Assembly (NCBI RefSeq): GCF_014356525.2
Contig: NC_052518.1
Location: forward strand, 35,353,705-35,417,704
Source: Nilaparvata lugens
Taxonomy: Eukaryota > Arthropoda > Insecta > Hemiptera > Delphacidae
Length of the DNA: 64,000 nt
Direction of reading: 5' to 3'
Below are positions 20,238 through 31,677 of the stretch, piece after piece. Below the pieces are notes generated by a model that was not told where the DNA came from, did no database searches, and was given only the letters and a program-made list of their open reading frames with translations. Within the stretch, counting starts at the first letter, position 1. Each line of letters starts with the position of its first letter. The translations under genes were made by a program, and so were the position numbers.

Positions 20238-23196
20238 ATGATGCCTCTTACTGACACGTCAGCTCGCTCGCCCTCAAGTAGGTATGATTATTTCAATAAT
20301 AGTAATAATGACGCAGGTATGTTTCTAGCAAATAAGCTCCACTCTTTCAAAAAACTTTTCAAGGCTGCTCACCTTAACGTACAATCCCTCAGTTGCCACA
20401 TTGATGAACTCAGAGCAATCTTCCGTTTTCAGGACTTCAATATAATCGGAATTTCCGAATCATTTTTGAAGCCTAGTATTACATCAAATTTTGTTGCATT
20501 GCCTGGATATAATCTTTTCCGGAATGATAGATTGAATGAAGCTTGTGGGGGTGTAGCAATTTATGTGAAAGATGGCATCAAAACAAAAGTTTCAATCACA
20601 TCTAAACAAGAGTATTGTTCCAGACCAGAGTTTATGCTACTTGAATTATCCTTATCTAGTAATGATAAATTACTCGTTGGTATCTGTTATCGCCCACCAA
20701 AAATAGGTCATTTCACAGATTTCGAAAATGCCTTGCTTTCTCTTATGCCTTGTTATAACCGTATACTAGTTATGGGGATATGAACACCGACTTGAACATG
20801 ACGAATCGTAACTTTGACTACTTTCAACTGACTACAATTTTCCAATGCTTAAACATGACTATTTTACCCCTCGATCCAACTCATCATACTAATGAATCAG
20901 ACACACTCATTGACCTTCTCATTGTTAGTGATCCCAATGAGGTTGTTCAAGCAGGCCAAATCTCAGTCCCAGCTATTTCTAGACATGATTTGATCTACTG
21001 TGTACTTTCCCATAAGATACCCAAGCCAGAACAGAAAATTATCACTTATAGAGACTTCAAAAACTTTGATTTCCTGACTGATGTGGCTCAGACTCCATGG
21101 CATCAAATTGAAGCATTACCCTCAGTTGATGACATGGTCAAGACTTTCGAGAATTGGACTTTGACTTTGTATGACAAACATGCACCTTATGTGACAAGGA
21201 GGATTAATAGAAAACGACGAGTACCGTGGATGACTGAAGACATACTTAAGATGATGGGACGTAGAGACAAGGCACATAGAAAATTTAAAAAGACATTTGA
21301 CTTGGACAGTTTGATAGAGTATAGGAGCCTTAGAAATAGGGTTAAACAGGAATTACGGAACTCAAAGATTAGGTACTTGAATTCGTTTATGACAAACAAT
21401 AGACAAGACTCTAAATCACTTTGGCAGGGAATAAAAGAATTCGGGCTTGGCAAACAGAAATCGAATCCACAAATTGACTTACCATTGAATAATATAAATG
21501 ACCATTTCGTTTTACACTCTAACCAACGCAACGAAGTTGTCATTGCTAATCATATAGATGATCTTGAAGAGCAGGTTACAAACTTAGATTTACCAATCAC
21601 TGATCAATTTCATTTCCATCCAATCTCAGAAGAAGACACTTTCAGAGCAATTCAACGTATTCATAGTAATGCTACGGGTGTAGACAAAATTCCTATTAAA
21701 TTTATCAAGAATATGTTATTTGCTGTTTTACCAACCATTACATACATTTTCAACAAGTCACTTGAAGAAGGCATTTTCCCTGAAAACTGGAAGTTTGCTC
21801 TGGTTCGCCCTCTAAATAAAGTTCCATCACCCAATAAAGTTGAGGATTTTAGACCAATCAGTATTTTACCTGCATTGTCCAAAGTGCTAGAAAGACTCAT
21901 TCATGCTCAAGTTGTAAAATTTCTAGACAACAATAGTAAGCTTCATAACTTTCAATCAGGCTTTAGAAAATTCCATTCAACTGAGACAGCTCTGCTTCGT
22001 GTCACTGATGATATAAGGTTAGCTATGGACCAAAGAAAATGCACCATCCTCACCCTATTTGATTTTTCTAAAGCATTCGATACTGTTGATCATACAGTCC
22101 TTCTGAATAAGTTGGCTATTCTTGGTTTCAGTCACAACTCGTTAGTTTGGTTTAAATCCTATCTATTAGGTAGGAAACAATGTGTATCTGTCGGTGACAA
22201 AAAGTCAACTTGGAAAAACGTTATGCATGGAGTACCACAAGGTTCAATTTTAGGCCCTCTCCTCTTCACTTTGTATGCTAATGACCTTTCTTCCATTATC
22301 AAATTCTCCAGTTTCCATACTTATGCAGACGACCTTCAAATCTATTTAAGCTGTCCCATAACAAAAATTAATGAAACAGTTGGAATAATGAATCAGGATA
22401 TCAATTCGATAGTGGAATGGACAAAGAAAAATGGCCTTAAGCTTAATCCCATCAAAACACAACCCATTATAATTGGATATTCTCGTCTTATAAACAATAT
22501 TGACCTTGAATCGATTCACAAAATTAGTGTAGACGGTAATGACATTCCTTACTGTAGCTCAGTTAAAAATTTAGGCATTATTATGAATAATACTCTGACT
22601 GGTCAGAACAAGTGAACAAAACTTGTAAAAAGGTATTCTCAGCCATGCATGCATTGAAGAAAATGCACGATATCCTCCCTAGAAACATTAAATTATTATT
22701 GGTTCAATCTCTCATCTTCCCACATTTAATGTATTGTAATTCTGTTCTTAACGATATGCAAGTCACTCTGAATGATAAACTACAGCGTTGCCAAAATTAT
22801 TGTCTACGTTTCGTCTACTCTCTCCAACGCCATGATCATATCACCCCAGCCCACATTGCTAGTTCAACATTAAAGCTTCCCGATCAGAGGCTTTTTCGAA
22901 TAGTCAAGCTTGTTAGAGATATCTTGAAATACGGTAATCCGAACTATTTTAAAGATGATTTCAAATTTGTCTCTGAAGGTAGGAGGATAGATGCTTCACA
23001 TACTAGAACCGGAGAAAGTACTTTAAGGATACCCAATCATCGAACTACTATTTTCACAAAATCCTTCTTAGTCAGTGCCTGTTGTGCATGGAATACACTT
23101 CCTGTTTCTATCAGGTCTATCGAGAGCCGAGCGAGCTTCAACCTGACTTTAAAAAAACATCTTTTGGAACAAATGACTGAAACTGTCCGGCCCTAG
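20238..23196 (+). pseudogene. LINE-1 ORF2: AP endonuclease and reverse transcriptase (two frameshifts)
   Basis: Three consecutive frames cover one protein. 20238-20783: endonuclease start (AHLNVQSLSCHIDELRAIF, GISESFLKP, CYRPP, ILVMG). 20780-22615: endonuclease end (SRHDLIYCVLS) and RT with FRPISILPALSKVLERLI, LFDFSKAFDTVDH, GVPQGSILGPLLFTLYAND, TYADDLQIY. 22612-23196: the C-terminal region. Single-base losses near 20781 and 22607 break the frame. The endonuclease nicks the target and RT copies the RNA in place. The motifs place it in the CR1/Jockey group. Confidence 0.92.
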
Positions 23197-23268
23197 AGCG
23201 ATCACATGACAACCATCCCTCACCCATTCCACCAATATAAACCTTTAAATCATGTTATAGTACGAATT

Positions 23269-23293
23269 GTATATATATATATATATATATATT
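23269..23293. repeat. (TA)n tract near the LINE-1 3' end
   Basis: About 12 TA units in the 3' untranslated region, 75 bases after the ORF2 stop and just before the junction with the Polinton at about 23367. Confidence 0.85.
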
Positions 23294-23369
23294 ATATAAA
23301 CTCATGTTATTTCAATTATCCACTGCATACTGCTGTATATTACTGAAATTTGATAACCCTGATCTACTT

Positions 23370-24339
23370 TCAGCCTACCTGATTTTCTGTAAGGTTATGT
23401 TGTTTGGCTTCTATCCAGTTCATATGAAAACTAACCCAGGCATATCTGGACACAATATCATGTGCTATCCTGTGTATGAATAAATGAAGATAATCTATGA
23501 ATGGAGCCAAACACTGCAGTCTCATGACGGAGCCCTCTTCCGAATTTTTAATTGCCTCAGCTATTTCATCACGAACGCTTTTCACAACGACTTCCATCTC
23601 GTTTTTCTTAATAAAATCTCCAATATCATTTTTAGTTGCATACTTTTCTGCAATTTGATTAATCAGAATAGCAATGGCATCTTTTGTAATGAATTGTTCA
23701 ATACCATCCATAATATTAGCTTTTATTGCACTCGCCATTTCAGATAATCGTTTTTCAAACTCTTCCTTTGTTAATGAAGAACTAGTCAATTTCTGCAAAG
23801 TAGATTCTAAATATTGCTTATCAATTAGCGATGGCTGTGTTTCATTTACTTTAGTAAAAATTTCTGTACTATGCTGTTTCAATTTAGTATTGAGATAGTT
23901 TCTGTCCAGCACCTCCAAATTCTTAATTTTATCTGATATGGCTTTTAATTTCTCATCTAAATAAGCTTTATCAACTTTATCGTTGTTAATACTCACCAAC
24001 TGGGATGAAAAGCTGTCTGTTAAAGTTTTCACTTCTCCTAGAGCAGATTCTAAAGTTAGAGTTCTCTCTCCAATAGCTTTATCAATATTAGCAGTAAAAT
24101 TTTGTAATGTACTTAGAATATGTTCTCTTTCAATTATGCTCACTCCAATATTCTTTGTATTTTCCAAAATGAGTTTGGTTATTTGCGAATCTAAATAAAA
24201 TTTCACAGCTTCACTGATTCCTTGTTGATTTATCGATTCGATTATCTTCTGCGTTATCGAGTCAATATCACATGTAAGATTAGCAACAGCAGGCCCAGCA
24301 CTTGGTGTATCAATTCGACCGAATCGACGCAGAGTCATT
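23370..24339 (-). CDS. Fibre-like coiled-coil repeat protein, inner copy (3' truncated)
   Basis: About 322 codons from the ATG at 24339 (MTLRRFGRIDTPS), so the N-terminus is longer than the usable start in the outer copy. It has the same 17-residue repeats (VDKAYLDEKLKAISDKI, LDRNYLNTKLKQHSTEI, IDKQYLESTLQKL) and YATKNDI. The frame reaches ENQV, then LINE-1 sequence replaces the last ~20 residues that the outer copy retains. Close similarity to the outer copy, including at the DNA level, shows the two Polintons share this gene. Proposed as a trimeric fibre or scaffold. Confidence 0.7.
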
Positions 24340-24345
24340 GTAACA

Positions 24346-25269
24346 CTAAACAATTAGTTTTGCTTCTTTTAGCTCCTCAATTATAGACGCGATCTCAATA
24401 TCATGTCCAGTGTTGCCAGAAGCTTTTGAGGAATAGAGTAGATTTAATCTTTCCACTAATTCGTCAAAATTATCAAAGTATTGATAAATTCTATCATGAG
24501 AATTATTTTTTGCAAATTTCAATAAACCCCATCCCTTCTTTTTACTAATTTTTTTACTGGGAAATAACTTCTGAATCATTTGCGATTTAATTCCCTGATT
24601 TCGTTTAACATACCCTCTTTGATCTTAATGTATGCCTGTAAGTGTTAAGATTTTTTTATACTTATCCAGATCTCTCTGATTATAAAGATTCGAATTCGGT
24701 CTTGAACTGAATAATAACTCAAGTAGACCATGTGTTAAACGAAATCTTTCATTATTAATATCTATATAACCATCGTCGAATATTACTTGCTGATTTCCAA
24801 TATAATACACGTCATCTTTAGAATTGTATGAAATTCCATAACTAATTGAATTATTCAATTTTTCTGCATGAAACGTTTTTAGATATTGTGACAGCACATC
24901 ATTGTTTTTACTAGAACCAAGTAAACTGTTTTCAAATTTAGTCGAGCTTAAAAGATTGTCTGTTGAACTCTCATAGCTTTTATCATAACTCGAGTGTTCA
25001 TCACCAATCTCCATACTCTCCTCTTTTGGCTCTTCCTTTTTTACACCAGAGTGAAAACTAGATTTGGTTTTTCCCAATTCAATTATAGGTTCTATCAATG
25101 GTGAGAGCGTTTTCCTATTGTATTCCTCCGATCGTTTTTCAAAATTAAGCAGGCTTCTATGCTTGTCGCTGATTACTTTTCTCAATTTCTTAATCTTTTC
25201 GATTAAACTCTCCTTCTTGTTATTTACTATGTTCCTTCCTGTCCTCCTCCTATATGTTTTAGACAACAT
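24346..25269 (-). pseudogene. Conserved Polinton protein of unknown function, inner copy (in-frame stop)
   Basis: 307 codons from the ATG at 25269 with an in-frame TAA at about 24625. Basic start (SKTYRRRTGRN), coiled coil, acidic segment (KKEEPKEESMEIGDEHSS), conserved core (DDVYYIGNQQVIFDDGYIDI) and C-terminal YFDNFDELVERLNLLYSS and IIEELKEAKLIV. The break is at a different place from that of the outer copy (frameshift near 8100), so the two decayed independently. It ends 7 bases before the fibre-like gene starts. Confidence 0.78.
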
Positions 25270-25290
25270 GACTGTACAAAGAATTAATCT

Positions 25291-25974
25291 CTACTGAACG
25301 GAAAGAATCGTGTCCAGTGAATCCCGATATTTTCCTTCCTTTATATCACATTCTTTCAAAATTGTAACAAAATTATGCGGTTTACAATTCCAAACTGTAT
25401 GACAAAGTTTACTGAAATCTTTATAAGAAATATCTCTTCCAACATGATCTCTGTGAATTAATTTGAGACTCAATAAATCCATCTTAAAAATTATAATCAT
25501 ATTTGCATTGTCTCCAGTGAAATGTTTCTGTGTAGCTCCATAACTCTGAATTGAATATGCTGTGTCAATATTTCGATGACGTCCCATAGTAAAATATTCT
25601 CTTATCTGTGGCACATTGCTCAGTTGTAAGTCATCGAAAATTACTAAGCTATATTCGGGGATACGGTTCGGATGGGGAATTTGGCTCACATCCTCTTTCA
25701 TGTGAAATCCGATATTTTTCAAACCTGCAAATACCTTCTTGAGAAAAACATATTTTGGTTGATATAAGCTCTTGCTAAATAAGTAAATGTGCTTTAATCT
25801 TAAGCCATTTTCAGCAAATACTAAATTAAATGAGAGATTTGTTTTTCCTCCAGCACTGGGAGAAATAATTAACATTCTTGCATTATGAGGAAGTAAGTCT
25901 CCATTTTTACAAAATGCAGGCTTTTCTTTATCTGTAATTAATTTATCAAAGTTAACAATTGGTATTTGACTCAT
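25291..25974 (-). CDS. A32-like packaging ATPase, inner copy
   Basis: 227 codons, uninterrupted. Walker A region SPSAGGKTN and Walker B YSLVIFDDLQ, then GRHRNIDTAYSIQSYGATQK and a C-terminal HTVWNCKPHNFVTILKE. Full length for this family. The Walker A lacks the first glycine seen in the outer copy (GSSGCGKTN), which could weaken nucleotide binding. It powers DNA packaging into the capsid. Confidence 0.92.
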   Translation of the reverse strand: MSQIPIVNFDKLITDKEKPAFCKNGDLLPHNARMLIISPSAGGKTNLSFNLVFAENGLRLKHIYLFSKSLYQPKYVFLKKVFAGLKNIGFHMKEDVSQIPHPNRIPEYSLVIFDDLQLSNVPQIREYFTMGRHRNIDTAYSIQSYGATQKHFTGDNANMIIIFKMDLLSLKLIHRDHVGRDISYKDFSKLCHTVWNCKPHNFVTILKECDIKEGKYRDSLDTILSVQ

Positions 25975-26372
25975 GATTACAAACGTACAGAACGTGATCT
26001 GATAAGCTACTGAAAATTTTTACAAAAGTTAGATCAGTGCCGCTATGAATGAGAGCAATGACCGAGCACACATGCATTAGCATAGAGGGGCGTATCAAGA
26101 GATTGGAATGTAGACACCACTCTCCACCTCCTGTCATCATCATCAGACAGAGGATGGATGTATCTACCTTCTCTGTTCCTCACCCTCTTTTCTGCTTATC
26201 GGCTATTGAGTGTGCAAAGATTCTTATATTACGAAATGAAACTATGGATTGAAATGAGAACCAATGTTTGATAATAATACTTCTATTATATTTTCAACGA
26301 ATGTACATTATGATATTTACAATAGATTATTTACAATAAATGTACATGATATTTACAATAGATTACAAAAGA
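25975..26372. other. Intergenic region between ATPase and integrase (inner copy)
   Basis: No coding frame. A short tandem motif with GTACAT(T)ATGATATTTACAATAGATTA occurs two to three times at about 26305-26370, at the integrase 3' end. The rest is not conserved with 9548-9949 except near the ATPase start. Confidence 0.45.
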
Positions 26373-27326
26373 TTATTTTTCATCTAATAATTGATCTTTA
26401 CTAATATAACTAGATGTTGAAAATCCAATCCATTTCACTAACAATCCTTTTTTATCACGTTTTAATATTTTTTCAATCAAATACACTTGTCTCTCCGATT
26501 CGTTTAATTGTGTTTTTTTAATTTCTTTTGCATAAAACCAACCACTAATTACTTCACCGTTTAGATCTCTCAGTGAGTAGGTTATAGGTTTAGAAGGAAA
26601 TATAGAGTGAATCACAAAATACTCTGCGCTCCAGTTTATGTTATAAGATTTATCGAAAAATAATCGTTTCTTCGAGATTCGCACGATATCACCTAGCTTA
26701 AATTTTGGTTTTGAATTTTTCAATCTATATCGTCTATTGAATGCAGAATTCAATGACATTAAAACATGATTACGATCTTTCTTCCTCACATCTTCAGGTT
26801 TCATTCTAATGAATGAATGCGTTGTTGCATTATAATCACGAACCAAACTGTCTAGATTGCTTATCCAGTTTTTGGTTCCATGTTCAGTTAAATATCTATA
26901 AATTTTTGCTTTAATTGTTCTATTAAACCTTTCAACTATGGAGGCTTTCTTATCGGTAAAAACATGGTAATGTTTAATACTATATCTATCTAATAACGCT
27001 TTAACTTTTGAATTAAAGAATTCTGTTCCCTGATCTGTTTGGAACAGCTTAACTCCCTTATTTTTAGAAATAATTGCTTTGAGAGCGTTAAATACAGATT
27101 GGCTTGTCTTGTCTTTTAATGGTACACAATATGCAAATTTTGAAAAACAATTAATAACAACTAAGATATATTTATAACCCTTATTAAAACGCGATAAACT
27201 TGTCATCTCAATAAGGTCGGCTTGAAGCAGGTCTTTTTCACTTTTTAGTTCATATTTGCGAGTGGCATAGTTCACACGCGGCACGCTATGAAGCTCTAAA
27301 GCTAGCTTAGATCTAATAATATTCAT
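26373..27326 (-). CDS. Retroviral-type integrase with chromodomain, inner copy
   Basis: 317 codons from the ATG at 27326. DDE catalytic residues are D37 (QADLIEM), D98 (FQTDQGTEFF) and E132 (SIVERFNR), a D-60-D-33-E spacing. A small beta-barrel follows (KPKFKLGDIVRISKKR), then a chromodomain (about 281-317: VYLIEKILKRDKKGLLVKWIGF). No HHCC zinc finger is visible before the core. It catalyses strand transfer of the linear DNA and leaves a 6-bp duplication, matching both Polintons here. The chromodomain may steer insertion to marked chromatin. It is 69 bases downstream of the polymerase stop. Confidence 0.95.
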   Translation of the reverse strand: MNIIRSKLALELHSVPRVNYATRKYELKSEKDLLQADLIEMTSLSRFNKGYKYILVVINCFSKFAYCVPLKDKTSQSVFNALKAIISKNKGVKLFQTDQGTEFFNSKVKALLDRYSIKHYHVFTDKKASIVERFNRTIKAKIYRYLTEHGTKNWISNLDSLVRDYNATTHSFIRMKPEDVRKKDRNHVLMSLNSAFNRRYRLKNSKPKFKLGDIVRISKKRLFFDKSYNINWSAEYFVIHSIFPSKPITYSLRDLNGEVISGWFYAKEIKKTQLNESERQVYLIEKILKRDKKGLLVKWIGFSTSSYISKDQLLDEK

Positions 27327-27395
27327 GATATTTACAACAGACAAATCAAAATTAGTGGTGTTGGATGATTGTCACGGAACATACTGAGCAATCAG

Positions 27396-30300
27396 TTAGA
27401 GTGTTGTGGGCACTCTATAATGTCCAAAAGAGAGAGTGTCTATCTCATTCTCCGCAATGTATCTCTTATCGTCATAAGGACTCAAACAGATTTTTGCACA
27501 TCCAACCTGATACATACTATGATTATAGGATCTTAACATACTAAATTTTTCTACATGTTCACTACGTTCAAACAATGATTTCATATACAAATTAAAATTA
27601 AGTTTTCTACATTTAACCGCGGTCTTTACTCCTTTTGCTACACACTTATTTACAGGTTCTTCATTCTCGTTACATACTTAAAAGGAGTAAAGTTTCGATC
27701 TTAGGCCTATAAATTTACTGATAGGTTGTGAGGATGTCTCGTCCTTGAACTTTCCTACAACTTTATTTCTCTCCATGGAAAAGCAAGGGTGGCAAGGTGG
27801 ATAGTTAGAAGTATCGAATAGGCTCAAATTTTCTTTAATCAACTGATACACGTCTTCGACTTTCACGTTTAGAAGAAAACTGTCGGTATCAGTCATACAG
27901 AGTTCTACGCAGTGCCAGGGTACGATTTTTTGCAACTTGCAATAAAAAAAATCGTACATATGGAATTTACTCAACTCCAGTACGGAAAACCCGGAATAGA
28001 CAGGCTTGTTCATTTTAAGTTCCAATTTACGAGAGAAAACCGCGATCACGTTCGGCCTAATTATTTGCCAGCATTTGCATAACAGATTTGAAATGTACTT
28101 GTCTAATCGTTTTTTGTCTGTAATAATTTCAACATTGATTTGTTTCCGGACTGATTGTATCATTTTTCCAAAGATCAAATTGCAACAGGCCTTAAAGAAA
28201 GATACTTCAAATTTATTTTTCGCGGCCTGTCTATTTCTGATATTGAAGTTGATGTAGCTTTTCAGCCAGGGAGATTGGGAAAAGCTTATTATGCGATGTA
28301 CTTTCATTAAACCAAACCAAGCTGAAGGTAGAGTTTTAAATTGAGGTAGTGTATAATGTACTTTTCATGGTGAAAAAGTGTGTTCATGAGTTTTCTGGTT
28401 CCAGTTTGACCGTTCTCATTTGTTTGGTAGTTCGACAGCAATTCCCGCGGCGGTGTTAAGTGGAGAGGGGCGAGGGGGAAGCTGGCGTGCTTATCATGTA
28501 AATCTTTCGGGTACTCGAGATCACATTCAATTATGTAACCAGTTCCTGAATTGCTGTCCAAATTCGCGAAATCAAGCTTGGAAATTTCTTCCTCTGTGAG
28601 GAAATTGAAATTCCCAAGGGGCAAAGATCTGCTCATAGCTTCCGAGTATAAACTGTTTGCATCAATATAAAGGAGATAATTACTCGGTTTTGAAGGGTCG
28701 TATGTTTCGGGTAGATGTTTGTTATTCGCTTCACAATAACGTTTACCGATAAATGAGACCCTGCCTCTCATTCCTGCTTCGAACATGAGATGCATGTCCG
28801 GGTCTGTAATTAATTCCAGTTCGACTTTGGTGTATTTCAATATGCAATTCCAGGTGAAGTGCGCGAGAGAAACAAAATGGGTGACATCAAGGCCGTATGA
28901 GCTAAAAAGTGTAGACCTCATGGATTCAAAAACTTCCGCTAATAGCATCATGTCCAAACATAAATGAAAATCATGATTTACACCCAGATTTTTCAGTTTG
29001 AATGTTGAGAACACTCTTTGTGCATGCTCATATTCTTCGCGAGACAGAGGTGTATCAGTTAAATCATTATGAAAACATTCGATGGGGGGAAGTGACGTTT
29101 CCGCGAATTTTTTGGGACAGCTCATGTACGAGTAAGGATATACTCCTTTTTTCAACAAGAGCTGTCTGTGTTCGCGAGGTGGATCATGAAACACCGAAAA
29201 TAATCGCTCGAACTTCTTTTCCATGTCTGTACTTTCTACCAAATTACGCACCAATACTTCCAAGGATTCGTTTATAAACTTATAGGAATCTAGAAAATTA
29301 ATTTTGCTTACCGAAAGTGTCAAAAATCTCTCTGACGTATTCACGATGCAGGAAATTTCTTTTTTACATTTACCAAGCGATTTCAGAATAAAATGCGAAT
29401 CAAAACCGGAGAAATTATGAAAATAACACAAAATGTACTCTGGAGTACGAGCTGTTAAATTGCAAGAAACGTGTGCCACACACAAGTAATTACCGGTTTC
29501 ATGCGCGTGGTGACGACATTTATCCGTGTCTAAAAATGGTTCAGCACAAAGCCCGCAGTTTACCGAATTTTGAAATTCGCGCTCTTGACTTTCGGATAAA
29601 GCTTGCATCAGAATTTCTCGTTTCATATCCTCATACAAAATGTCGCCGAGATCTGTAATTTCCTGAAGAAATTTCTTTATGATTTTTTCGTCTAAACTAC
29701 TCGATCTATGGAGTACAGGTCCGTAGGCAATTTCCCCGTTAACATCTATAACAACGAAACAATACCCGCAAGGAATATGCCGCGCCATTTTCTTTGTGTA
29801 ACTACGAGTAATTTCATCAGAATCGGATTCATCATCATCAAGCTTCACAACGTAAGTTTCTAAATCCACGTAAATGGTATACTTTTTCTTCAATGTGGCG
29901 CCTAGTTTCTTGAATTTAATTGTCTCTCCGCGTTTAGGATATGAAACACACTGAGATTCACTTTGGAACAAAGTTCCACATGTTTCAACAAATTTGCTTC
30001 ACCGTCGGTATTCTTAGTTTTGTTTGATGTAAATCTATGGAAACAGAAATTGCAAATGTGTACTTGACCGTTGCGTTTTAAAAGGTGGGAGAGAAGACGG
30101 GATAATCCGTTTTTTCCGTTCGCGGTATTAACTAAACAGAAATGAGTTTTTCCTGCATCGCCTTTCAGCATTAAAAGATTGATTTGGTGTTTACGCATGC
30201 GGAAAATGCTTGTACAGAAGGGGAAAAACTTTTTGTTCTCGTACGCAATCACGTGAATTGCAATATCCGGATTTAGCATTTCAAATTTCTTAATATCGCG

Positions 30301-30951
30301 TGTCGTCACCATGAAATTTACTCCTCGCGTATCAAGTGTGTGAGCAAACTTGCTCAAATACTTTACAGTCAAGCGCGAGTTCCTTGGCTTCTGATGGAAA
30401 TACGCGAGCACTGACAAAAAAAAGCATTTTTCATCAGAGAGATTTTTGACATTTATAATACAATTTTTGTTTTTCAAAAACTGGGGTGTTTGAATGAAAC
30501 TGGATGTGTATATAGGATTAAATTTAATCACGTTCACATCCAGTGATTCAATTTTCTTTAGCACCCATCCACTCCCATGTCTTACAAAATTTTTGAAAGA
30601 TGAGAGGATTTTTTTCACAGCCAAGAAAAAATGCTCATTAAAGTCATCATAGTTCTCAAGGACACTTAGCCCTATGTTGGAGTAACTATGTAGATTTATG
30701 AGAGTCGAGACAGTCTCACCAACCTGCTTGTCATCCAATACCACTAATTTATACAATAAAACATTTAATACTATGAACCACTTCACATTCCCATCATACC
30801 GTGCCGCATGTTCCCTAATTATGTCAAAAACTCGACGTTTCGACCTCTCAAGCACGTTGGTGATGTCGATATCCTCAGGCTTGTCATCGAGGGTGATGCG
30901 ATGGCAGACTGCTGCGGAATTCACGCCACGTAGTCTGCGTTCCCTCGGCAT
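27396..30951 (-). pseudogene. Protein-primed family B DNA polymerase, inner copy (few breaks)
   Basis: About 1185 codons from the ATG at 30951 (MPRERRLRGVNSAAVCHR). The N-terminal region has CIINVKNLSDEKCFFLSVLA and a zinc-finger-like CNFCFHRF...HVELC. Exo I is VDLETYVV (near 29866), Exo II FSGFDSHFIL (near 29400), Pol A YIDANSLYSEAMS (near 28655), Pol B CCNLIFGKMIQS (near 28180) and Pol C MTDTDSFLL (near 27890). Frame changes occur at about 29940 and 28310 and an in-frame TAA at about 27679. All catalytic motifs remain. Length is typical for Polinton PolB. Confidence 0.94.
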
Positions 30952-31049
30952 GATTCTGAAAAACAAAAGAATAACGATCAGGATGAGATAGAGTACAACA
31001 GCATGTTTAGTTGTGAATTGGCATTGGTAGAAGAAGGCTGTGTGTGAAA

Positions 31050-31670
31050 ATGATATCTCAAGATCACATAATGTTGTATGAGAGATTAAGATTATTATCT
31101 TTTGATAAAAGATGGTCGAAATCTTCTCCGCATTTGACCGCGGAAAACATGGCGAAAGAGGGATTTATATTCTCATCTGCACCAGACATTGTGCGATGTG
31201 TATTTTGTTCAATTTGTTTGGGAAAATGGGAAGAAAGTGACATACCAGCAATAGAACATTCAAGGTACAGTCCAAACTGTAGAAGGAAAGATAATATAAC
31301 AATTGAAGAGGAGAATTTCGATAATAATATTCTACGAGAATATGAAGAAAGATATTTAACTTTTAATTGTGTAGAAGATCCATCCGTTCAAGGAGAGTAT
31401 TTTGAAAAGCATCATCTATATTGTGACTTTTGTAAATCATTATCCAATAAAGCAGAGTATTTTGCGAGAAATGGTTATTTCTTACATAAAAATCCATTCT
31501 TTCTGCAATGTGTCTATTGCAAATATATTATGGAAAATCCATTTGAAAAAGTAATACATTTACCGTTTTGTTTATATGAAGAGTGTGTGAAAGAAGAGCG
31601 GGGGTTGGATGTTCCAGATATAGCGTATCGTGAAGATGAGGTAAAATCGCATGCATGCAGTATATTGTAG
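31050..31670 (+). CDS. BIR-domain (IAP-like) protein with C-terminal CaaX-like motif, inner copy
   Basis: 206 residues, uninterrupted. BIR 1 spans about 10-80, with zinc ligands C50, C53, H70 and C77, exactly the C-x2-C-x16-H-x6-C spacing of BIR domains, plus the WEESDIPAIEHSRYSP signature. A second, atypical BIR-like module follows (FARNGYFLHKNPF, C154, C157, H170, C174). No RING is present. The last four residues, CSIL, fit a geranylgeranylation-type CaaX box and are kept in both copies. BIR proteins bind caspases or IAP antagonists, so a role in blocking cell death or Imd-type signalling is likely but unproven. Divergently arranged with PolB; the hairpin repeats follow the stop. Confidence 0.9.
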   Translation: MISQDHIMLYERLRLLSFDKRWSKSSPHLTAENMAKEGFIFSSAPDIVRCVFCSICLGKWEESDIPAIEHSRYSPNCRRKDNITIEEENFDNNILREYEERYLTFNCVEDPSVQGEYFEKHHLYCDFCKSLSNKAEYFARNGYFLHKNPFFLQCVYCKYIMENPFEKVIHLPFCLYEECVKEERGLDVPDIAYREDEVKSHACSIL

Positions 31671-31677
31671 AAGGTTT

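Larger units (their letters stand above)
16951..23366 (+). mobile_element. LINE-1: CR1/Jockey-type non-LTR retrotransposon
   Basis: Interval between the inner left terminal repeat and the truncated fibre-like gene. It has an ORF1 (17206-17919), a long spacer with TTC and 47-bp repeats, an ORF2 with endonuclease and RT (20238-23196) and a 3' region with a TA tract. Boundaries are approximate and no target duplication was found, because about 1-1.5 kb of Polinton is missing. The ORF1 part and the ORF2 part could be two separate elements. Confidence 0.75.
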
